A stretch of 64,000 nt of DNA from Bradymonadales bacterium (GTDB lineage: Bacteria; Bdellovibrionota; UBA2394): positions 1 to 64,000 of the forward strand of contig REDG01000051.1 of the NCBI GenBank assembly GCA_007693605.1. Reading direction: 5' to 3'. Shown piece by piece: positions 1 to 11,779 of this stretch. Each line of letters opens with the position of its first letter. Positions within the stretch are counted from its first letter, which is position 1. The notes under the pieces are model-generated. The model was not told the origin of the DNA, ran no database searches, and saw only the letters and a program-made list of their open reading frames with translations. Made by a program: the position numbers and the translations under genes.

Positions 1-1893
<1,893 letters not shown>

Positions 1894-2169
1894 AAAGTAA
1901 GCTGAGGTTGCTGAAAAACTTTTGGGGAAATATCAAACTCCAAAAAGTCTCAAGCTTCGAAGCAGGAGTTCTTGATCGAGAGATCAAGAATCGAAACTCG
2001 GAGCCAAGAGAAGTTTTGGAAGATAAACAACCAAAAGCACTTGAGGATAAACCAATATACACACACTTAAAAAAATGCGGGTCCAGGTCATCTGAACGAC
2101 AGTGTCAGATTCTGGACACTCTTCACCTCTTCAAATTTTAAAGAACGATCTCTCTCGTTCGAAGGTTTT
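1894..2169 (+). other. 23S-5S intergenic spacer
   Basis: About 275 bases between the 23S and 5S genes. I see no tRNA cloverleaf here. There is an internal inverted repeat around 1972-1990 ('cttgatcgag' followed by 'agatcaagaa') which could be part of an RNase III processing stem. A 77-codon open frame (1908-2141) crosses it but has no coding character. Confidence 0.6.
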
Positions 2170-2283
2170 GATGTGTCGATGGAGAGCGTGATACACCGGA
2201 TCCCATCCCGAACTCCGAAGTTAAGCCGCTCGTCGCCGATGGTACTGCATGGGAAGCTATGTGGAAGAGTAGGTAGATGCATC
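2170..2283 (+). rRNA. rrf: 5S ribosomal RNA
   Basis: Typical 5S features are present: 'ccggatcccatcccgaactc' and 'gaagttaagc' in the loop B/helix III region and 'gccgatggtactgcatggg' in loop E/helix IV. The ends are set by helix I: gatgtgtc (2170-2177) pairs with gatgcatc (2276-2283) over eight base pairs, two of them G-U. The length of 114 nt is normal. It lies in the same transcription unit as the 23S gene and is followed by a strong terminator. Confidence 0.95.
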
Positions 2284-2290
2284 TTTATAT

Positions 2291-2325
2291 AAAGCCCGAT
2301 TGGGGAAACTCAATCGGGCTTTTTT
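2291..2325 (+). terminator. Rho-independent terminator of the rRNA operon
   Basis: A 12-bp perfect stem, aaagcccgattg (2291-2302) with caatcgggcttt (2311-2322), an 8-base loop and a run of T residues at 2320-2325. It starts eight bases after the 5S gene, which fits the end of an rRNA operon. Confidence 0.93.
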
Positions 2326-2356
2326 ATTGGCTTGGATGATACCTTTTAGAAGTGAT

Positions 2357-2380
2357 TTGGCGACAATACCGTGTCGCTAA
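2357..2380. repeat. Short inverted repeat related to the intergenic TGTCGCTAA family
   Basis: ttggcgaca (2357-2365) and tgtcgctaa (2372-2380) pair at 8 of 9 positions around a six-base loop. It overlaps the stop codon of the minus-strand metallo-hydrolase gene and lies between the rRNA operon and that gene. The TGTCGCTAA half is the core of repeat copies at 14553, 31567 and 55124, so this is probably a degenerate family member; it may also act as a 3' hairpin for the hydrolase transcript. Confidence 0.5.
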
Positions 2381-3267
2381 AAGTGAATTTTTTGGTCTCG
2401 GCCTTCGCGGGCGAGCTGAACTTTGGGGCCTGAAGTTTCGTAGGCCTTTTGCACATAATCGATAGCTTGTCTTTCGAGATCTTCGAGTTTCTCGTCCGAA
2501 TAACTGGGGTCAAAGTGAAATAGGTAGGTGGATCGCACCTGGTGCTCAGCGCAAACATCAAGAGCTCGCTTGAAGCTTGAATGACCATAGCCCGCCTTTT
2601 TCAACGAGTCTCCGACCAGATACTGGGAGTCAACTACCGCGATATCCGCCCCCTGAAAGACTTCTTTTGCTGGATCTGGTAGGGGGTCATAGTCAGAATC
2701 GGTCGCATAAACAAAACTCAATCGAGGGCTCTCGACCCGAAAGGCAAAACTGTCACCCGGATGATTTAATCGAGCGCACTGAATCTTCAGGCCTTCCCGC
2801 TCAATCGTCTCTCCCTCTTTCAATAAGCTGATTTTTATCTTGTTTAAGTAATTCTCTAAGGGAACCGGATGAAATCGAGGATCAAACAAAGTAGCCAACC
2901 TCTGATGAGTGTCTTCAAAGCAACTGATGATCTCAATCGGAGTATCCGAATAAATCAGAGTTGGAAAAAACGGAAGCCCCTGAATATGATCCCAGTGAAA
3001 GTGGCTAATAAAAAGTGTGATGCGCTTGAACTCTCGATCAACCCCCGCATCTCGAATGCCTGAGCCCGCATCGAAAATAAAACTGATGCCCTCAGAAAAC
3101 TCAAGTTCAACACAACTCGTATGCGAGCCTACAAGCGAAGCATTTGAAGAGAGACTGCCCCGAACGCCCCAGAATCGAAGAAGGGCCTCGCCCCGTTCGA
3201 TCCTCTGATTTCGAAGAGCATTTTCATTTGGCATCATTTTGCCTTTCTTGCCTTTGTCCCCTGGCAT
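2377..3267 (-). CDS. MBL-fold metallo-hydrolase
   Basis: A 296-residue metallo-beta-lactamase-fold protein. The metal-binding HxHxDH motif reads HFHWDH, with H89, H91, D93 and H94. The opening 'LRFWGVRGS' followed by 'HTSCVELE' and 'IFDAGSGIR' is the signature of the cytoplasmic branch close to RNase Z and PhnP-type phosphodiesterases. A further metal ligand is in 'NHPGDSFAF' and an Asp in 'ATDSDYD'. There is no signal peptide, so it should be cytosolic. The ATG at 3267 gives a lysine-rich lead of about 25 residues (MPGDKGKKGK) before the fold; a later start is possible. The gene stands alone and faces the rRNA operon. The substrate cannot be deduced. Confidence 0.88.
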   Translation of the reverse strand: MPGDKGKKGKMMPNENALRNQRIERGEALLRFWGVRGSLSSNASLVGSHTSCVELEFSEGISFIFDAGSGIRDAGVDREFKRITLFISHFHWDHIQGLPFFPTLIYSDTPIEIISCFEDTHQRLATLFDPRFHPVPLENYLNKIKISLLKEGETIEREGLKIQCARLNHPGDSFAFRVESPRLSFVYATDSDYDPLPDPAKEVFQGADIAVVDSQYLVGDSLKKAGYGHSSFKRALDVCAEHQVRSTYLFHFDPSYSDEKLEDLERQAIDYVQKAYETSGPKVQLAREGRDQKIHF

Positions 3268-3464
3268 CTTACTCTCTACTTTTCAACAGACTGGCTCTCC
3301 CAAAGAAGGATGCAGCAAACACTTCATCTTATCGGCGGAAGGCTTTGGGGCCTCACAGCAAAATCCAAGACTTCCCGCAGACGAAAAGACGCCCGTCTAA
3401 TCCTTCGAATTTACTTGGCTTTTGAGAGCCCCCGAGAAAGGCTTTTTTTCGTTAGAATATTTAA

Positions 3465-5291
3465 GTGCGATCGTTTCCGGTTTTTGGTCCTGGGGGGGTC
3501 CAAGATCTTATTAATGACCTGAATCAAGAATTCGACTCCGATGCGGGTCGATTGCTGCTGCTTGATCGTCCTCTGAACTCTGAGCAAGCTGCCGTCCTTC
3601 AGAAAATTGAAAATGTCATTTGCTTTGCTGTTCCGAGCACCTACTGGCAAAAGAGTCTTCACTCGGAAGCCTCTGACCAGAGCTTTTCTGAATCCCTGAA
3701 GTCCGATAGCCCTGTTTGGCCCGATTATATCCAAGGCCTTGTGCCAGAGCCTGAAGACCCCTTGCAGCTTTCTTGGGCTTTAGAAGAAGCCAAGAGAATC
3801 TTTGACTTGCGGTTTGAGGTGCAACAAGCGCGCCACCAGCTTAGCGTTCAACGGCAGCGCTTGGAAGAAGTGATGAACTCTTCTGTTGAATTGGCCGAAG
3901 AGCATGACTTTAAAAAACTCTGCGAGAAAGCCCTCAGTCGGATGCGGCGGCTTACGGGTGCTGAAGGAGCGAGTCTTTATATCATCGATCATGAAGAGAA
4001 GAAAATTCGATTTGTGGCCCTCCAAAACGAAAAGACGGGTTCGACATGGGAGCAGAAAGTTTTACCTCTCGATAAAAACTCGTTCGTTGGTTCGGCTGCT
4101 CTTCAGGGCAAAATTGTCTTTGTGCCGGAAATGCCCAGTGCCGGACGGAAAAGAGGGAAGTCGAGTAAGTTTTCTAGGGCTTTTGATCGAGAGAACGATT
4201 TTGAAACTCGATCCCTTTTGAGCATCCCTCTGGTGAAGTCAGACGACGAAGTGGTGGGCGTGATTCAGCTCGTGAACTGTCAGTCCAACGAAGTCACAAA
4301 GGGCGATTATCTGAAGCTGGTTCAAAGCTTTTCCAATCATGTCGGTGCGGCTTTAGAGCGGGTTCTCTTGAATCAAAGTATTGAGGAACTTTTTGAAGGC
4401 TTCATTCGAGCCTCGGTGACTGCGATTGAGGCTCGAGATCCAACCACCTCGGGTCATAGCGAAAGAGTGGCAAAGCTTTGCCTTCATCTCGCACGAGCGG
4501 TTCATGAGTCAAAGCAGCCAGCCTTCAAGACCTATTCATTTGACGAACAACAACTCAAAGAGCTTCGCTATGCTTCACTTCTTCATGACTTTGGCAAGAT
4601 TGCCGTGCCTGAATCAGTGCTCGTAAAAGAGAAAAAGCTCTTTCCGCATCAGCTTGAAATCCTCAGACTTCGCATTGAGCTCTTCAAGAACCGATCTCCT
4701 GAAATGGCCAAAGACTTCGAGGGTCTTTGGGCGAACATTCTTCAGGCAAACGAGCCGACAGTGCTGCCTGAAGAGATTGGCCTGCAACTTGAGCGCTACC
4801 TTGAATTTGAAACACAGCTAGATGGGCAGAGACTTCGGCTGCTGGAGCCCGAAGAGATGGAGCAGCTGAGAGTTCCGAAGGGGAGTCTCAGCCCTCAAGA
4901 GAGGCTAAAAATTCAATCGCATGTCGAATATAGCTATCAGTTTCTGGCTCAAATTCCTTGGACGAAGCCTCTATCCAGAGTGGCCGAGATTGCTGGCTCT
5001 CACCATGAGAAACTGAATGGCAAGGGCTATCCACACCGGCTAAAGGCCGAGCAAATTCCATTTGAAAGTCAAATCATGGCGGTCACCGATGTTTTTGATG
5101 CCCTGACGGCTATGGATCGTCCCTACAAAAAGGCCGTGCCCCTAGAGAAGGCGATTGAAATCTTAAGAATGGAGGCTCAAGAATTTGCCTTAAATCCCGA
5201 TTTGGTTCAGCTCTTCGAACAGCAGAGAATTTACAAGGCAATCAAAACGATCGATATGCTCGATCTCGATTGGGCGAGTAAGAAGTTCTAA
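3465..5291 (+). CDS. GAF and HD-GYP domain protein, probable cyclic-di-GMP phosphodiesterase
   Basis: A 608-residue signalling protein. Residues 1-100 look like a degenerate receiver-type domain, about 130-300 form a GAF domain ('LTGAEGASLYIID', 'LLSIPLV', 'GVIQLVN'), and about 310-595 form an HD-GYP domain. The HD pair is in 'LLHDFGKIAVPE' (about residue 373), and the GYP motif in 'HHEKLNGKGYP' (about 512); 'AVTDVFDALT' follows as usual. A roughly 90-residue insertion separates the HD and GYP motifs, as in several deltaproteobacterial members. HD-GYP proteins hydrolyse c-di-GMP; the key residues are intact, so activity is expected. The start is a GTG. A stand-alone gene in its own unit, divergent from the metallo-hydrolase. 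Confidence 0.9.
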   Translation: MRSFPVFGPGGVQDLINDLNQEFDSDAGRLLLLDRPLNSEQAAVLQKIENVICFAVPSTYWQKSLHSEASDQSFSESLKSDSPVWPDYIQGLVPEPEDPLQLSWALEEAKRIFDLRFEVQQARHQLSVQRQRLEEVMNSSVELAEEHDFKKLCEKALSRMRRLTGAEGASLYIIDHEEKKIRFVALQNEKTGSTWEQKVLPLDKNSFVGSAALQGKIVFVPEMPSAGRKRGKSSKFSRAFDRENDFETRSLLSIPLVKSDDEVVGVIQLVNCQSNEVTKGDYLKLVQSFSNHVGAALERVLLNQSIEELFEGFIRASVTAIEARDPTTSGHSERVAKLCLHLARAVHESKQPAFKTYSFDEQQLKELRYASLLHDFGKIAVPESVLVKEKKLFPHQLEILRLRIELFKNRSPEMAKDFEGLWANILQANEPTVLPEEIGLQLERYLEFETQLDGQRLRLLEPEEMEQLRVPKGSLSPQERLKIQSHVEYSYQFLAQIPWTKPLSRVAEIAGSHHEKLNGKGYPHRLKAEQIPFESQIMAVTDVFDALTAMDRPYKKAVPLEKAIEILRMEAQEFALNPDLVQLFEQQRIYKAIKTIDMLDLDWASKKF

Positions 5292-5321
5292 AGAGACTTT
5301 AGCCCTTGAAGGGCGTCTCCT

Positions 5322-7253
5322 TCAAAGATTGTGCGCTTGGCGAAAGTCTTTTGGTATTCTCGCAGACTCCAGTGCGTTTCGGCTAAAGTCCCGAATCAGC
5401 GTAGCTCGTCTTGCCAAGAGAAGCTCTTCCCTCATATTGGCTCGATCTTCTTCAGAAAAGTCGCTTTCATCTGATCCCACAAATTCTGTTCCCCTCAAGA
5501 AGACAAAGTCCTCTCGAAAGTAGATGGGCCCCTTCAGCGGGGAATGCTCCGAAAGACTTTGGGCTTGGCGCTGAATGATTTCTGAGCGCCCAAAGCCAGG
5601 AATCTCCTCGGCTTGGAATACTCGAAAGTCGGGGTTGTCCCGCGTTTGGGCTCCCAGGGCTCTCAAGCTCTCCCATTCTCTTTCTCCGGTTTGGAGTTCA
5701 ATCGCAATATTTTGAACGAACTGATCTATTCTCTCCGCCATCAGAAGAGACTCCACTTGTTCTCTGGCTTCTTCGAAACTCATGGGTTGAGCCTCTAAAA
5801 CTTCATCCGTCCGAAAGACGAACAAACTGTCTTCAAACTCCTCGGGCGATTGCCACTGTAAAACCGGCGCGGCAAAGGCCTTCTGAAGTACCGCAAAGGG
5901 CAACAAAGCCTCTCTTGCGCTCAAGTCAATGGGGTCTGTCACTAAAACCGAAAAGCCAAGCTCCTCTAAAAGCGGGCTAAAGTCTTGATTTCTTCCCGAT
6001 ACTTGACTGCGAATTCGAGAGACCAACTTCTCTTTTTGGCTTTCAAGCGCTTGTTCTTGAAGCAAGCTTTTAATCTCAAGCCGCCGATTCTCAAAAGAGT
6101 TTTGGTCACTGCTTCGGTCCAAAACATAGAATAGATGAAAGCCAAATCCAGTTTGCAGTGGCCCAAGAAGATCTCCGCTTCCGGCTGAAAATAGGGCCTC
6201 ATCAATCTCTTCAATGCTCTCACCTCGCGACACATAGCCACTGTCGCCCCCACGAAAGGCTGAAGTATAATCCTCGCTATTGGTCTTAGCCATCTGTCTA
6301 AAAAACTCTTCGAAGTCTTGAGGGCTGGAGCTTGACTTCTCTCTCTCCAAGTCTCGAAAGATTCGTTGGGCCTCTCTGCGACCAGAGCTTCCAGAGTCCG
6401 AGATCAGAATGTGCAGAGCGCGAACTCGCTCCTCCGTCCATCGAGGGTCGAGGGAGTCTTCCACTTGTGAACTATAGAAAGCCTGCTTCTCCTGTTCAGA
6501 GATTTCGCTTTGTCGCTTGGCTTCGACAATGTCGAAGCGAGCAATTCGTAGTCGTCTTTTCTCAGGCTGAGTGAATTGAGCCGCCCTCGATTGAAAAAAC
6601 TCTCGAAGTTCCTCTTCGCTGGCACTCAAATTCGCATGTCTCTCTAGGTTTTGTTGGCTAAGTCGCGCCGACTGAAGTCGAAAGCGAAAGTCCTGAAGCT
6701 CCAAGGCCTCCAAGACTTCTCTCTCACTCACTCGAACACTTGAGTCTAGTAGGCTCTGAAGTCTGGCGTTGGCCAGGTCTTCTGCAATGGCTCGTTCAAA
6801 AATTCTAGGCTCCAAACGATTGGATTCCAGAATGAGCCGATAAAGTCGTGGTGAGAAACTCTGAGTATTCGGATCTTTGAAGGCTTCGTAGCGAGAAATC
6901 TCAGCCAAGATATCTTCAGGCCCGACCATGATTCCGAGCCGACGGGCAGCGTGAGCCACCGCCTTTCGTCTGACAAGCTCTACAGCCACTTGACCCTCAA
7001 TAAAATCAACCAGCTCACGGTTTCTTGGGCCTGCGGCCCCCAGAAGTTGCCCATAGCTTTCAAGGCGGCTGTTCAGCATGAACTGAAACTCCCCCTGAGA
7101 AATCCGCTCTCCATTGACGGTCGTCAGACTTCCAAGGGAGGATTGTTGTTCCGTCTCGTAATAGCCCCAAAAAATGAATGTCAGGATGATGAAGCCGAAG
7201 ACCACCATCGAGATCATGGAGTTTCGTCGGTTTCGAAAAAAGCGCATTGCCAT
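5322..7253 (-). CDS. ppiD: PpiD/SurA-type periplasmic peptidyl-prolyl isomerase
   Basis: Membrane-anchored periplasmic folding helper. After a short basic N-terminus (MAMRFFRNRRNS) there is one transmembrane helix (MISMVVFGFIILTFIFWGYY), a SurA-N/PpiD chaperone region with long helices, and one parvulin domain around residues 270-390 ('VRALHILI', 'GGDSGYVSRG', 'GFGFHLFYVLD'). This order is that of PpiD, which is about 620 residues; here about 643. The frame stays open to a GTG at 7349, which would add 32 residues and leave only 30 bases to mreB, so I prefer the ATG at 7253. It is transcribed away from mreB. Its likely role is folding exported proteins. Confidence 0.87.
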   Translation of the reverse strand: MAMRFFRNRRNSMISMVVFGFIILTFIFWGYYETEQQSSLGSLTTVNGERISQGEFQFMLNSRLESYGQLLGAAGPRNRELVDFIEGQVAVELVRRKAVAHAARRLGIMVGPEDILAEISRYEAFKDPNTQSFSPRLYRLILESNRLEPRIFERAIAEDLANARLQSLLDSSVRVSEREVLEALELQDFRFRLQSARLSQQNLERHANLSASEEELREFFQSRAAQFTQPEKRRLRIARFDIVEAKRQSEISEQEKQAFYSSQVEDSLDPRWTEERVRALHILISDSGSSGRREAQRIFRDLEREKSSSSPQDFEEFFRQMAKTNSEDYTSAFRGGDSGYVSRGESIEEIDEALFSAGSGDLLGPLQTGFGFHLFYVLDRSSDQNSFENRRLEIKSLLQEQALESQKEKLVSRIRSQVSGRNQDFSPLLEELGFSVLVTDPIDLSAREALLPFAVLQKAFAAPVLQWQSPEEFEDSLFVFRTDEVLEAQPMSFEEAREQVESLLMAERIDQFVQNIAIELQTGEREWESLRALGAQTRDNPDFRVFQAEEIPGFGRSEIIQRQAQSLSEHSPLKGPIYFREDFVFLRGTEFVGSDESDFSEEDRANMREELLLARRATLIRDFSRNALESARIPKDFRQAHNL

Positions 7254-7316
7254 GGTGTTTGAGTCTTCCAGAAGGCGAAAAAATCGGCAAGCGGTGATGG
7301 AGAATATCCGCCCTAA

Positions 7317-8426
<1,110 letters not shown>

Positions 8427-8504
8427 GGGCGAGCCTTGGGGGGACAGAAGAAGACAATCATCTTGATCCTAGAGGCTTGTCTTTGTGGGGAGTGGACCTA
8501 GAGC

Positions 8505-9380
8505 GTGCTGATTCCTTCGATACAGGAAAGAAAAACATGGCTTGTTTTTCTGATTTCTTTGCTAGTGGGTCTGAATCTTTATTTCAATTTTTCTTATACA
8601 GGTGGACTTGAGGGTCGGGCGAAGTGGATTGACCAAGCCTTTCTTCAGGTCTTCTCTCCCATTCAGTACGGAGTGGCTCAAACGAAGATTGGTTTACGAT
8701 CGAGTCTTTTTGTTGTCAAAGAGATGTGGTCGGCTCGAGAGGAAAATCAGGAGTTGCGATTTCGACTTTCGGAGCTTTCTTTGCGTTTACAACAGCAGGG
8801 TGAAATTGAAGCCGAGAATACAAGGCTCCGAGAGCTTTTGGAGTTTCGAGAACGACAACCCATGGAGTATTTGGTGGCGCGTGTGATCGCTAAAGATCCA
8901 AGCGCCTTTTTTAAGACCGTGATGATTGATCGCGGTCGAGAGAGCGGCGTTGAGGAGGGGATGCCCGTGGTCAGCGCCGAGGGCGTAGTCGGAAGAATTC
9001 AGGCGGTTGGCCCCTTGAGCTCTCGAGTTTTACTGATTAACGATGTCAATTCTCGAGTCGATGCCGTCATTCAACGATCGAGAGCGCGAACCATTGTCGC
9101 AGGCGGGCTGGGTGGAACTCTTAATCTTCGTTTCCTTCCAAGGCGACAGGATATTCGAGTGGATGATTTGGTGGTGACTTCGGGCTTAGGCGAGAGCTTT
9201 CCTGCCGGCTTTCGAATTGGCTGGGTTTCAGAGGTGAAACGAGATCCCAATGTGGTTTTAGAGGAGGCCAAAATTCGGGCCGCTGTGAACTTTGACTCGG
9301 TGGAAGAGGTCTTTGTGATTCGAGGCAGGCAACAGAGTCAGGAGGGTTTAAATGTCGATGGAGCCGCTCCGCGGAATTGA
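8505..9380 (+). CDS. mreC: Rod shape-determining protein MreC
   Basis: A 291-residue bitopic protein: an N-terminal membrane helix (about residues 9-28, 'WLVFLISLLVGLNLYFNF'), a coiled coil at about 70-115 (EENQELRFRLSELSLRLQQQ), and the periplasmic two-barrel MreC domain ('VIAKDPSAFFKTVMIDRG', 'VISTSGLGE'-like segment reading VVTSGLGESFPAGF). MreC links MreB and PBP2 in the elongasome. The start is GTG at 8505. The 3' end overlaps mreD by 29 bases, indicating translational coupling. Confidence 0.96.
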   Translation: MLIPSIQERKTWLVFLISLLVGLNLYFNFSYTGGLEGRAKWIDQAFLQVFSPIQYGVAQTKIGLRSSLFVVKEMWSAREENQELRFRLSELSLRLQQQGEIEAENTRLRELLEFRERQPMEYLVARVIAKDPSAFFKTVMIDRGRESGVEEGMPVVSAEGVVGRIQAVGPLSSRVLLINDVNSRVDAVIQRSRARTIVAGGLGGTLNLRFLPRRQDIRVDDLVVTSGLGESFPAGFRIGWVSEVKRDPNVVLEEAKIRAAVNFDSVEEVFVIRGRQQSQEGLNVDGAAPRN

Positions 9381-9867
9381 ATTTGCCGGCTCCCCTTGGC
9401 CAAGAGACCTGGGCGTTTTGGCGGCATGGTTTTTGAGCCTATTGATATTTTCCGTGTTTCAGACTCCAAATTTGGTGGTGTGGAGCGGGCTCCCCTTTCT
9501 AATTCTCTACGGGGCTTGGGCCTGGCCCTTCTTAAAAGCGGCCGTTCTCTTTCTTGTCGTCGCATGGATCTATTCGAGCGTCTCGCTCACGCCCTCTGGG
9601 CTTCTCTGGCTAAGTCTCTTTGTGGCCTATCTTGTGGTTTATTTCGCTCAGTTTCGAATCATGATTCGAAATATTTGGCAGTTTATGGCGGTCGTGCTTT
9701 GTTTAAGCTGGGGTTTTGAGCTGATTCAATTGTTTCTCGTCTCTCAGCTCTATCCGGGGCATAATCTAAATTGGCAGCTGTGGGGAAGCATCGGCCTAGT
9801 GGGCTTTTCCCACTCGGTGGTGGCCTTGGTCATTTATCCTTCCGTGCAGCGCTGGGTTGTTTCGTAG
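9352..9867 (+). CDS. mreD: Rod shape-determining protein MreD-like
   Basis: A 171-residue integral membrane protein with about five hydrophobic segments; sequence similarity to MreD is weak but length, topology and position between mreC and mrdA identify it. A clear Shine-Dalgarno (caggaggg) lies nine bases before the ATG at 9352, inside the end of mreC. MreD is a membrane partner of MreC and PBP2 in cell elongation. It is followed with overlap or near-contact by mrdA. Confidence 0.85.
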   Translation: MSMEPLRGIEFAGSPWPRDLGVLAAWFLSLLIFSVFQTPNLVVWSGLPFLILYGAWAWPFLKAAVLFLVVAWIYSSVSLTPSGLLWLSLFVAYLVVYFAQFRIMIRNIWQFMAVVLCLSWGFELIQLFLVSQLYPGHNLNWQLWGSIGLVGFSHSVVALVIYPSVQRWVVS

Positions 9868-9877
9868 GCTAAACTTC

Positions 9878-11779
9878 ATGAGGCTTTCAGATCCATATAA
9901 CACCACAGAGCTGAAGAGCCGGGCCCAATTTGTGGCGATTGGCTTTGCTTTTCTCATTTTTCTTTTGCTCTTTCGACTTTGGTACCTTCAGATTTGGCGG
10001 GGTGAAGAGTATCGACTCTTTAGCGATCGCAATCGATTTAAGATTGAAAGAATTTCGGCGCCACGAGGTCAGATTCTAGACCGACGAGGGGCCTTGCTGG
10101 CAGATAATCGACCTCGATTTGATATTCATGTCACCCGTGCTTTTGCCACGAACCTAGATAAAGAGCTGGAAGCCTTGAAGTCGATTCTTCAATGGTCAGA
10201 TGAAGAGTTTGAAGAGCGAAGCAGATTAGTGAAAGCTTTTCCTTTGTATCAATCTCGCCGAATTGCACGCGATGTCAGTTGGGATCAGTTGGCTCAAGTT
10301 GAGAATCGATCGAATGAACTCTCTAGCTTAGGCATTCAAGTGCAGTCCGTTCGTGATTATTTGTATGGTGACGCATTCTTTCATGTGATTGGCTATACCG
10401 GAGAAGTCAGTGAGATCAATTTGCAACGACTCCGCCAACGATTTCCTGATCGAAACTATCGTTTGGGAGATTCTATCGGAGTGATTGGGGCGGAGTCGAT
10501 TTATGAGCGCTTTCTGCGGGGTTCTGATGGAAGAGAGTTTGTCGTTGTGGATGTGAAGGGGCGACCCGTCCACCGAACGAACTTGAGGCTTTTTGATCAA
10601 AATACGCGCGTCGGGGCAAGAGCCGGAAACAGCTTGGAGTTGAGTCTTGATCTGGAGTTGCAGCTCACAGCCCTTCGCGCCTTTGGCGATCAGCGGGGGG
10701 CGGCGGTAGCCCTAGACCCCAACACGGGCGAGATACTCGCGATGATCTCTAGACCTTCTCTCGATCCGAATCTCTTCACCCGAGAGTTGACGGGTCGGCA
10801 ACTCAACGCTTTGAGAGAGCGGCCAGACAAGCCCTTTCTAGACCGCAGTTTAGGAGAGCATTATCCGCCAGGTTCAACTTACAAGATGTTGATGGGGGCG
10901 GCAGCGCTTGAAGAGGGGGTGGTGACGGCAGAGCAAAGCTTTCATTGCCCGGGCTTCTTTCGGTTCGGAAGAAGGATTTGGAGATGTCATCGTCGTTCTG
11001 GTCATGGACATGTCGACTTGCGGGAAGCGATCAAAGTTTCATGCGATGTTTACTTTTACAATGTGGCTCTAGCCTTGGGCCTCGATCGAATGCATCGGTG
11101 GGCTAAACAGTTTGGCTTGGGACGACGCACGAACCTGGGCCATGAGATTTTTTCGAATAGTCCCTTGGCACAGTTTTATCGTTTCAATTCTGAACAGACT
11201 GGATTCGTTCCAAACTCATCCTGGGTTAGGCGCTCAGGACATACCAGCTTAGAAGGAGAGACCATCAATGCGGGGATTGGACAGGGGGGCAATCTAATGA
11301 CCGTGACCCAGCTTGCGCGCATGACGGCGGCTTTTGGAAATTCGGGCCAATTCTTTCAACCTCAGCTCGTTCGCGCTCAGAGAAGACCGGGGGGCGATTT
11401 GATTGAAGCCTACGAAAGCCTTTTAGAAAATCAGGTTCAGCTGAAGCCCGAGACTTCTGCGCTGATTTTGGATGCGATGAAGGCGGTTGTAAATGAAAGA
11501 GACGGAACGGCCTTAGGTTCTCGAATCGCTGAGTTTTCGTGGGGGGGAAAGACGGGAACTTCTCAGGTGGTAGCGCTATCGTTGCGACCAGAAGATGAGG
11601 ATGAGATTCCCTTTGAGATGGAACATCATGCTCTTTTTGTTGGCTTGGCTCCGATCGAAAACCCCAAGATCGCCGTCGCCGTGATCGTGGAGCATGGTCG
11701 CAGCGGATCGAGAGCAGCCGCACCCATTGCGCGAGCCATGGTTCGCAATTATTTAAATCGTCAGGTGGCAGCAAGATAA
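9878..11779 (+). CDS. mrdA: Penicillin-binding protein 2 (elongation transpeptidase)
   Basis: A class B PBP of 633 residues that cross-links peptidoglycan during elongation. It has an N-terminal membrane anchor ('FVAIGFAFLIFLLLF'), the PBP dimerisation domain ('APRGQILDRRG', typical), and a C-terminal transpeptidase domain with the catalytic S333-T-Y-K336, an SxN-position triad SCD in 'VSCDVYFYNVA', and K558-T-G in 'GGKTGTSQ'. All active-site motifs are intact. The frame extends to a TTG at 9857 that overlaps mreD; I prefer the ATG at 9878. The stop overlaps the rodA start (TAATG). Confidence 0.96.
   Translation: MRLSDPYNTTELKSRAQFVAIGFAFLIFLLLFRLWYLQIWRGEEYRLFSDRNRFKIERISAPRGQILDRRGALLADNRPRFDIHVTRAFATNLDKELEALKSILQWSDEEFEERSRLVKAFPLYQSRRIARDVSWDQLAQVENRSNELSSLGIQVQSVRDYLYGDAFFHVIGYTGEVSEINLQRLRQRFPDRNYRLGDSIGVIGAESIYERFLRGSDGREFVVVDVKGRPVHRTNLRLFDQNTRVGARAGNSLELSLDLELQLTALRAFGDQRGAAVALDPNTGEILAMISRPSLDPNLFTRELTGRQLNALRERPDKPFLDRSLGEHYPPGSTYKMLMGAAALEEGVVTAEQSFHCPGFFRFGRRIWRCHRRSGHGHVDLREAIKVSCDVYFYNVALALGLDRMHRWAKQFGLGRRTNLGHEIFSNSPLAQFYRFNSEQTGFVPNSSWVRRSGHTSLEGETINAGIGQGGNLMTVTQLARMTAAFGNSGQFFQPQLVRAQRRPGGDLIEAYESLLENQVQLKPETSALILDAMKAVVNERDGTALGSRIAEFSWGGKTGTSQVVALSLRPEDEDEIPFEMEHHALFVGLAPIENPKIAVAVIVEHGRSGSRAAAPIARAMVRNYLNRQVAAR

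Noticed and set aside
1908-2141. 77-codon frame in the 23S-5S spacer
   Set aside because: No ribosome site, no recognisable domain; it is rRNA spacer removed in processing.
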